DNA of 64,000 bases, from the NCBI GenBank assembly GCA_023386795.1, contig JAEWJB010000158.1:1-64000 (forward strand), written 5' to 3'. Below, one piece after another: positions 60,247 through 64,000 of this stretch; the first letter of the stretch is position 1; every line of letters begins with the position of its first letter. The notes beneath the pieces are model-generated. The model had not been told where the DNA came from. It saw nothing but the letters and a program-made list of their open reading frames with translations, and did no database searches. Source of the DNA: Pseudomonadota bacterium. Lineage in GTDB: Bacteria; Pseudomonadota; Gammaproteobacteria; Xanthomonadales; Xanthomonadaceae. The position numbers and the translations under genes are program-made.

Positions 60247-61572
60247 ATGCGGAAAGACCCTGTCGAATGGTTGTTGCGCGGGCTGTACTCGGCCCTGCTG
60301 TACGTTTTGCTGCCGATCACCGTGTACCACCTGGTATGGCGTGGCTTCCGTGTGCGCGAATATTTCAACCGCTGGAGCGAGCGTTACGCCGCTTACCCCA
60401 GCGGTTGCGGCCGGCCGCAGGTATGGGTGCACGCAGTGTCCGTGGGCGAGGTCAACGCCGCCGCGCCGATGGTCAACGCGCTGCGCGCGCAGCGCCCGGA
60501 CATCCGCTGGGTCATCACCACCATCACGCCGACCGGCTCGGAGCGCGTGCGCGCGATATGGGGCGATGCGGTGGACCATGTCTACCTGCCCTATGACGTA
60601 CCCGGCAGCGTCGGGCGTTTCCTCGGCCATTTCCAGCCCAGCCTGGCGCTGATCCTGGAGACCGAGCTGTGGCCGAACATGCTGTTCGGTTGCCGCGACC
60701 GCGGCATTCCCGTGTACATCCTCAACGCGCGCCTGTCGGCGCGTTCGCTGCGTGGCTACCGCCTGCTGGCGCCGCTGATCAGCCGCGCGCTGCGGACCGT
60801 GGCGTGCGTGTGCGCGCAATCGCAGGACGATGCCGAACGGTTCGTGCGCCTGGGTGCGCGGCCGGACCAGGTGGTCGCGCTGGGCAACCTGAAATTCGAT
60901 ATCGCCGTGCCGGCGCAGTTGCCGGACTTCGTCGCGCAGTTCCGCGAACGCGTGCCGGCCACGCGACCGGTGTGGATCGCCGCCAGCACGCACGAAGGCG
61001 AGGAGGCCGCGGTGATCGAGCTGCATCGGCGGCTGGCACGCGAGTTTCCCGACCTGCTGCTACTCTGGGCGCCCCGCCATCCCGAGCGCTTTCCGAAGGT
61101 CGAAGCACAGGCGCGCGAGCAGGGCTGGTCGGTGGCCACGCGCAAACAGCAACGCTGGCCGCAGGCCGATACCCAGGTGTTCGTGATCGACACGCTCGGC
61201 GAGCTGATGGCGTTCTACGCCTGCGCGCAGGTCGCCTTCGTGGGCGGCAGCCTGCAGCCGATCGGCGGGCACAACCTGCTGGAACCGGCGGCCGTCGGCA
61301 CGCCGGCGGTGACCGGGCCGCATCTGCACAATTTCGCCGAAATCTCGCGGCGCATGCGCGAAGCGGGTGCGGTGGCGATCCGGGAGGACGTGGAAGGCGT
61401 GGGCGAATCGCTGCACATGCTGCTGGCCGATCCGCAAGCGCGCGAGGTGATGCGCGAGGCGGGGCTGGCGCTGGTGGCCAACGGGCGCGGCGCGGTGGCG
61501 CGCACGCTGGTGCAGGTGGCGCCGCACTTGCCGCCGGTGGCGGCCGAGGCCGACGGCGCGCCCGCCTGCTGA
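60247..61572 (+). CDS. waaA: Kdo transferase WaaA
   Basis: A 441-residue GT30 enzyme that attaches Kdo to lipid IVA. An N-terminal membrane anchor is followed by VWVHAVSVGEVNAA, ETELWPNML, NARLSARSLRGYR and the donor-site region GGSLQPIGGHNLLEPAAVGTPAVTGPH (in part), all diagnostic. The ATG at 60247 is six bases after a TATCCT hexamer with no Shine-Dalgarno sequence. Together with the divergent LpxL-type gene it forms a lipid A-Kdo unit. Confidence 0.95.
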   Translation: MRKDPVEWLLRGLYSALLYVLLPITVYHLVWRGFRVREYFNRWSERYAAYPSGCGRPQVWVHAVSVGEVNAAAPMVNALRAQRPDIRWVITTITPTGSERVRAIWGDAVDHVYLPYDVPGSVGRFLGHFQPSLALILETELWPNMLFGCRDRGIPVYILNARLSARSLRGYRLLAPLISRALRTVACVCAQSQDDAERFVRLGARPDQVVALGNLKFDIAVPAQLPDFVAQFRERVPATRPVWIAASTHEGEEAAVIELHRRLAREFPDLLLLWAPRHPERFPKVEAQAREQGWSVATRKQQRWPQADTQVFVIDTLGELMAFYACAQVAFVGGSLQPIGGHNLLEPAAVGTPAVTGPHLHNFAEISRRMREAGAVAIREDVEGVGESLHMLLADPQAREVMREAGLALVANGRGAVARTLVQVAPHLPPVAAEADGAPAC

Positions 61573-61595
61573 GCGCGGCGCACGAAGGCTGGAAA

Positions 61596-61627
61596 CAAGA
61601 AGGGCGGCCCGTGGGCCGCCCTTCTTG
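61596..61627. terminator. bidirectional terminator between waaA and tolC
   Basis: A 14-base-pair stem CAAGAAGGGCGGCC-CGTG-GGCCGCCCTTCTTG has TTCTT near its 3' end. It lies between convergent genes and can end both transcripts. Confidence 0.8.
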
Positions 61628-61648
61628 CATGCGCGTGTGCGCGTACGC

Positions 61649-63010
61649 TTACTGCTGCATCGCGTCGTTGGCGTTCTGCAGCTTGGACTCCGCATCCTGG
61701 GTGAGCATGCGGTTGATGTCCTGCAGGTCGGCGATGTCGAGCTTGCCGGTCGCCTGCGCCAGCAGCAGGCGGTTCTGCAGGAAGTTGTAGCGCGCCTGCA
61801 CGTACTCCACCTGCGCGGCAAACAGGGTGCGCTGGTTCTGCACCACGTCCAGCACAGTGCGGGTACCGACTTCCAGGCCGACCTGCGAGGCGTCGAACGC
61901 GGCCTGCGCCGACACCACTGCCAGGCGACGGGCTTCCACTTCGCTGATGCCAGCCACCACAGTCTGGTAGGCGTTGCGGGTGTTGCGGTCCAGGGCGCGC
62001 TTCTGCTGCTCGAAGGTGTCCTGCTGGATGTCGCGCTGGGCCAGGGCCTGGCGCACGCGCGACTGGGTCGCGCCGCCGGAGAAGATCGGCACCGACAGGG
62101 TCAGGCCGATGGAGTTGCTTTCCGGGATGACGCCGCTCGAACCGACTGCGTCGCCCCACGTCGCGCCCTTGCCCCAGCTGCCGCCCAGGGTGATGGTCGG
62201 GTAGTGGCCGGCACGGGCGGCCGAGACGCTGGACTCGGCGGCGCTGACCTGCAGGCCCTGCGCCTTGAGCGAGGGGTTGTCGCTGATCGCGCTGGTGACC
62301 AGCTCGTCGACGTTGCTGTACTGGGCCGGCACCTCCGGGCGCCACTCTTCCGGCAGCGCGCGCAGGCCGGTCACCGGCTGGCCGGTGAGCTCGGTCAGCG
62401 CCTGGTAGTAGTCCTTGAGGTTGTTGCGGGCCAGGATGGTGTTGGCGCGGGCCTGGTCGTACTCGGCGCGCGCTTCATGCACGTCGGTGATCGGCGCCAG
62501 GCCGACTTCCAGACGCTTGTCGGCGTAGTCGAACTGCTTCTTCGCCGCGGCTTCGTTGGTCTCGGCGGCGGCCAGCGATTCGATGCCCACCAGCACGTTG
62601 AAGTAGGCGGCCGAGGTCCGCACGATCAGGTCGTCGTTGGCCGATTCCAGGGTGAAGTCCGCGGCCTTGCTGATGTCCTTCTGGGCCTTGAGGTTGGCGA
62701 ACTGCGCCCAGTTGAAGACGGTCTGCGTGCCATCGACCGAGTAACGGCGCGTCTTGCTGGTGGCCGAGCCGACCGGATCGTCATATTTCGTGCGCGTGCG
62801 CGTCAGCGAGGCGCTGCCATCCAGCTGCGGCAGCAGCGAGGCCAGCGCCTGCACCTGGCCTTCCTTGTTGTACAGCCGGGTCGACTCCGCCGACGACAGC
62901 TGCGGATCGCCATTGCGGGCCATTTCGTAGACCTGCAACAGATCGGCGGCCTGCGCGGCCATCGGTGACAGGGCGGCGGCCAGCGCCAGGGCGAGGGATC
63001 GGCGAATCAT
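61649..63010 (-). CDS. tolC: outer-membrane channel TolC
   Basis: A 453-residue outer-membrane efflux and secretion duct. Signal peptide (ending AAQA), then two homologous halves with the periplasmic coiled-coil repeats; conserved stretches include ADLLQVYEMARNGDPQL, GQVQALASLLPQL and FSGGATQSRVRQA. It serves RND pumps and type I secretion. It might complete the C39/HlyD export system 5 kb away, although they are not in one operon. The start at 63010 gives the signal peptide. The pcm-like gene is 16 bases upstream on the same strand. Confidence 0.94.
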   Translation of the reverse strand: MIRRSLALALAAALSPMAAQAADLLQVYEMARNGDPQLSSAESTRLYNKEGQVQALASLLPQLDGSASLTRTRTKYDDPVGSATSKTRRYSVDGTQTVFNWAQFANLKAQKDISKAADFTLESANDDLIVRTSAAYFNVLVGIESLAAAETNEAAAKKQFDYADKRLEVGLAPITDVHEARAEYDQARANTILARNNLKDYYQALTELTGQPVTGLRALPEEWRPEVPAQYSNVDELVTSAISDNPSLKAQGLQVSAAESSVSAARAGHYPTITLGGSWGKGATWGDAVGSSGVIPESNSIGLTLSVPIFSGGATQSRVRQALAQRDIQQDTFEQQKRALDRNTRNAYQTVVAGISEVEARRLAVVSAQAAFDASQVGLEVGTRTVLDVVQNQRTLFAAQVEYVQARYNFLQNRLLLAQATGKLDIADLQDINRMLTQDAESKLQNANDAMQQ

Positions 63011-63026
63011 AGGGCTTCCTTGGGAT

Positions 63027-63683
63027 TCAGAATTTGAACTGGGGCGTGGGGGCCGCGCCGTGCAGGTAAGCGAGATCGGTCTCGAACAACGACTCGACGC
63101 GCGGACCGTTGACACCGGCGCGGACAAGGACGGCTTCCATCACCGGATCGTGACCGCGCACGACGAACAGGCGGCCTTCCGGGCGCAACCACTGCAGGAA
63201 CTGCGTCGGCAGCGTATCGACGGCGCCGGTCACGCAGATCGCATCGAAGCGACGCTCGCTCTGCCATGCGAACACGTCCGCCGTCTCGATGCGCACGTTG
63301 CTGCCCAGGCCGGTAGCGTCCAGCGCGGCACGCGCCCCGGCGGCGAGCGCCGGGTCGATTTCCAGGCTGACCACTTCGCGGCCCAGCGCGGCCAGGCAGG
63401 CGGTGGCGAAACCGCTGCCAGTGCCGATCTCGAGCACGTCTTCGCCCGGCTGCAGGTCCAGTGCCTGCAGCATCCGGCCTTCCACCACCGGCTTCATCAT
63501 CTTCTGGCCGCCCGCCAGCGGGATCTCCAGGTCGGCATAGGCCAGGGCCTGGTAGGCCTGCGGCACGAACGCCTCGCGGGGCAGGCGCGCCAGGACGTCG
63601 AGGACGCGCAGGTCCAGAACGTCCCAGGGACGAATCTGCTGCTCGACCATCTTTTCGCGGGCCTGGGAGAAATCGATCGTCAT
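63027..63683 (-). CDS. protein-L-isoaspartate O-methyltransferase family protein
   Basis: A 218-residue PCMT-family methyltransferase. The family signature regions are REKMVEQQIRPWDV, FVPQAYQALAYADLEIPL, the SAM motif VLEIGTGSGFATACLA and FDAICVTGA. It may repair isoaspartyl residues; its position directly before tolC is typical of this bacterial family. The start at 63683 is the first ATG giving the conserved N-terminus; the frame continues upstream only to a TTG. Confidence 0.88.
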   Translation of the reverse strand: MTIDFSQAREKMVEQQIRPWDVLDLRVLDVLARLPREAFVPQAYQALAYADLEIPLAGGQKMMKPVVEGRMLQALDLQPGEDVLEIGTGSGFATACLAALGREVVSLEIDPALAAGARAALDATGLGSNVRIETADVFAWQSERRFDAICVTGAVDTLPTQFLQWLRPEGRLFVVRGHDPVMEAVLVRAGVNGPRVESLFETDLAYLHGAAPTPQFKF

Positions 63684-63822
63684 GGGGGCGTTATCCAACT
63701 ACACGGTGGGGCGGGCATTTTACCGGTGAAGCGGCTGCTCGGCGCGCCCGTAGCATCACCGCGGGGGCCAAGGGGTCGCAGTGCCGGAAGTCACCGCGAC
63801 CACCGGCTCGGGCGGTCCGCAT

Positions 63823-64000
63823 TCAGCGCGGCGCGTAGGCACGCAGGAAGAAGTCCACGCTGGCCGCCACGTGGCGGTGCACGTCGGCGGCGCTGGGAGT
63901 GCCGCCGAGGCCGCACATCATCATCGGGTGCAGCTCGCCCTTGAGCAGGCAGAAGAACTGCGAGGCGGCCAGCGGCAGGTCCGGGATCTCCAGTTCCCCG
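63823..64000 (-). CDS. TetR-family regulator, 3' end only
   Basis: The last 58 residues of a regulator cut by the window edge. The stretch LAASQFFCLLKGELHPMMMCGL followed by a helix ending FFLRAYAPR matches the C-terminal ligand domain of AcrR/AefR-type TetR proteins. It lies upstream of pcm and tolC in the same direction and could control efflux genes. Confidence 0.65.
   Translation of the reverse strand, partial: GELEIPDLPLAASQFFCLLKGELHPMMMCGLGGTPSAADVHRHVAASVDFFLRAYAPR

Noticed and set aside
1..64000. tRNA and rRNA genes
   Set aside because: No cloverleaf-like GTTCGA...CCA segment or conserved rRNA stretch was noticed on either strand; a covariance search would be decisive.

Overview
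The window is 64 kb of very GC-rich, densely coding chromosome. The gene set points to a gammaproteobacterium of the Xanthomonadaceae/Lysobacteraceae (Xanthomonas, Stenotrophomonas, Pseudoxanthomonas or Luteimonas type). Supporting features are a TolC–Pcm–TetR block, WaaA, an LpxL-like acyltransferase, OprO/P-type porins, a glutaredoxin–rhodanese fusion, tandem amidohydrolases, a QEGLA-motif protein and the 'TGTAGGAGCGGC' type of extragenic repeat. Genus is inference only. I see no rRNA, tRNA, CRISPR array, transposase or prophage gene. Nearly all of the very long antisense reading frames are shadows produced by GC-rich codon use.

Layout. 0–7 kb: a chemotaxis receptor with a sigma-28-like promoter, an aldo/keto reductase and a large autotransporter. 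7–10.7 kb: a LuxR-type response regulator divergent from the autotransporter, two AraC regulators and a short-chain dehydrogenase. 10.8–13.8 kb: four overlapping genes (acyl-CoA-dehydrogenase-like, PIG-L deacetylase, NodS-like methyltransferase, GT2 glycosyltransferase) that look like one unassigned biosynthetic pathway. 13.8–20.9 kb: formaldehyde-dehydrogenase-like ADH, YciE-like protein, a secreted cupin-like protein, a small monooxygenase, UvrA2 and a lipoprotein esterase. 20.9–22.8 kb: a less GC-rich acyltransferase and a small orphan protein bracketed by inverted extragenic repeats; this looks like an inserted island. 23–25.4 kb: a complete formaldehyde detoxification operon (frmR–adhC–fghA) with a recognisable FrmR operator. 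25.4–38.8 kb: mostly housekeeping or unassigned genes (DegV, HCCA-isomerase-like, paired amidohydrolases, DUF924, glutaredoxin fusion, polysaccharide deacetylase, methyltransferase, SGNH hydrolase, aminotransferase, RsgA, QEGLA protein).

38.8–51.1 kb is a coherent organic-acid module: a CitMHS-type transporter with its own porin, a LuxR-type regulator, a GntR/UTRA regulator, a hybrid histidine kinase with a DctB-like periplasmic sensor, an OprO/P porin, DctA and NADP-malic enzyme. Together they would sense, import and oxidise C4-dicarboxylates or citrate.

51.2–56.6 kb is the most interesting region. It is a compact double-glycine-leader peptide locus: a divergent XRE regulator, two small peptides sharing the leader pattern MR[ED]LTxxExxxVxG, a six-helix membrane protein whose start overlaps the stop of the first peptide gene, an HlyD-type adaptor and a C39-peptidase ABC exporter. 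It is most simply read as an undescribed bacteriocin (microcin-like) or secreted-peptide system, with tolC 5 kb downstream as a possible outer-membrane partner. The right end (56.6–64 kb) holds envelope genes: a zinc-finger protein, a GT4 glycosyltransferase, an O-antigen-ligase-type protein, an LpxL-type acyltransferase, WaaA, TolC, Pcm and the 3' end of a TetR gene.
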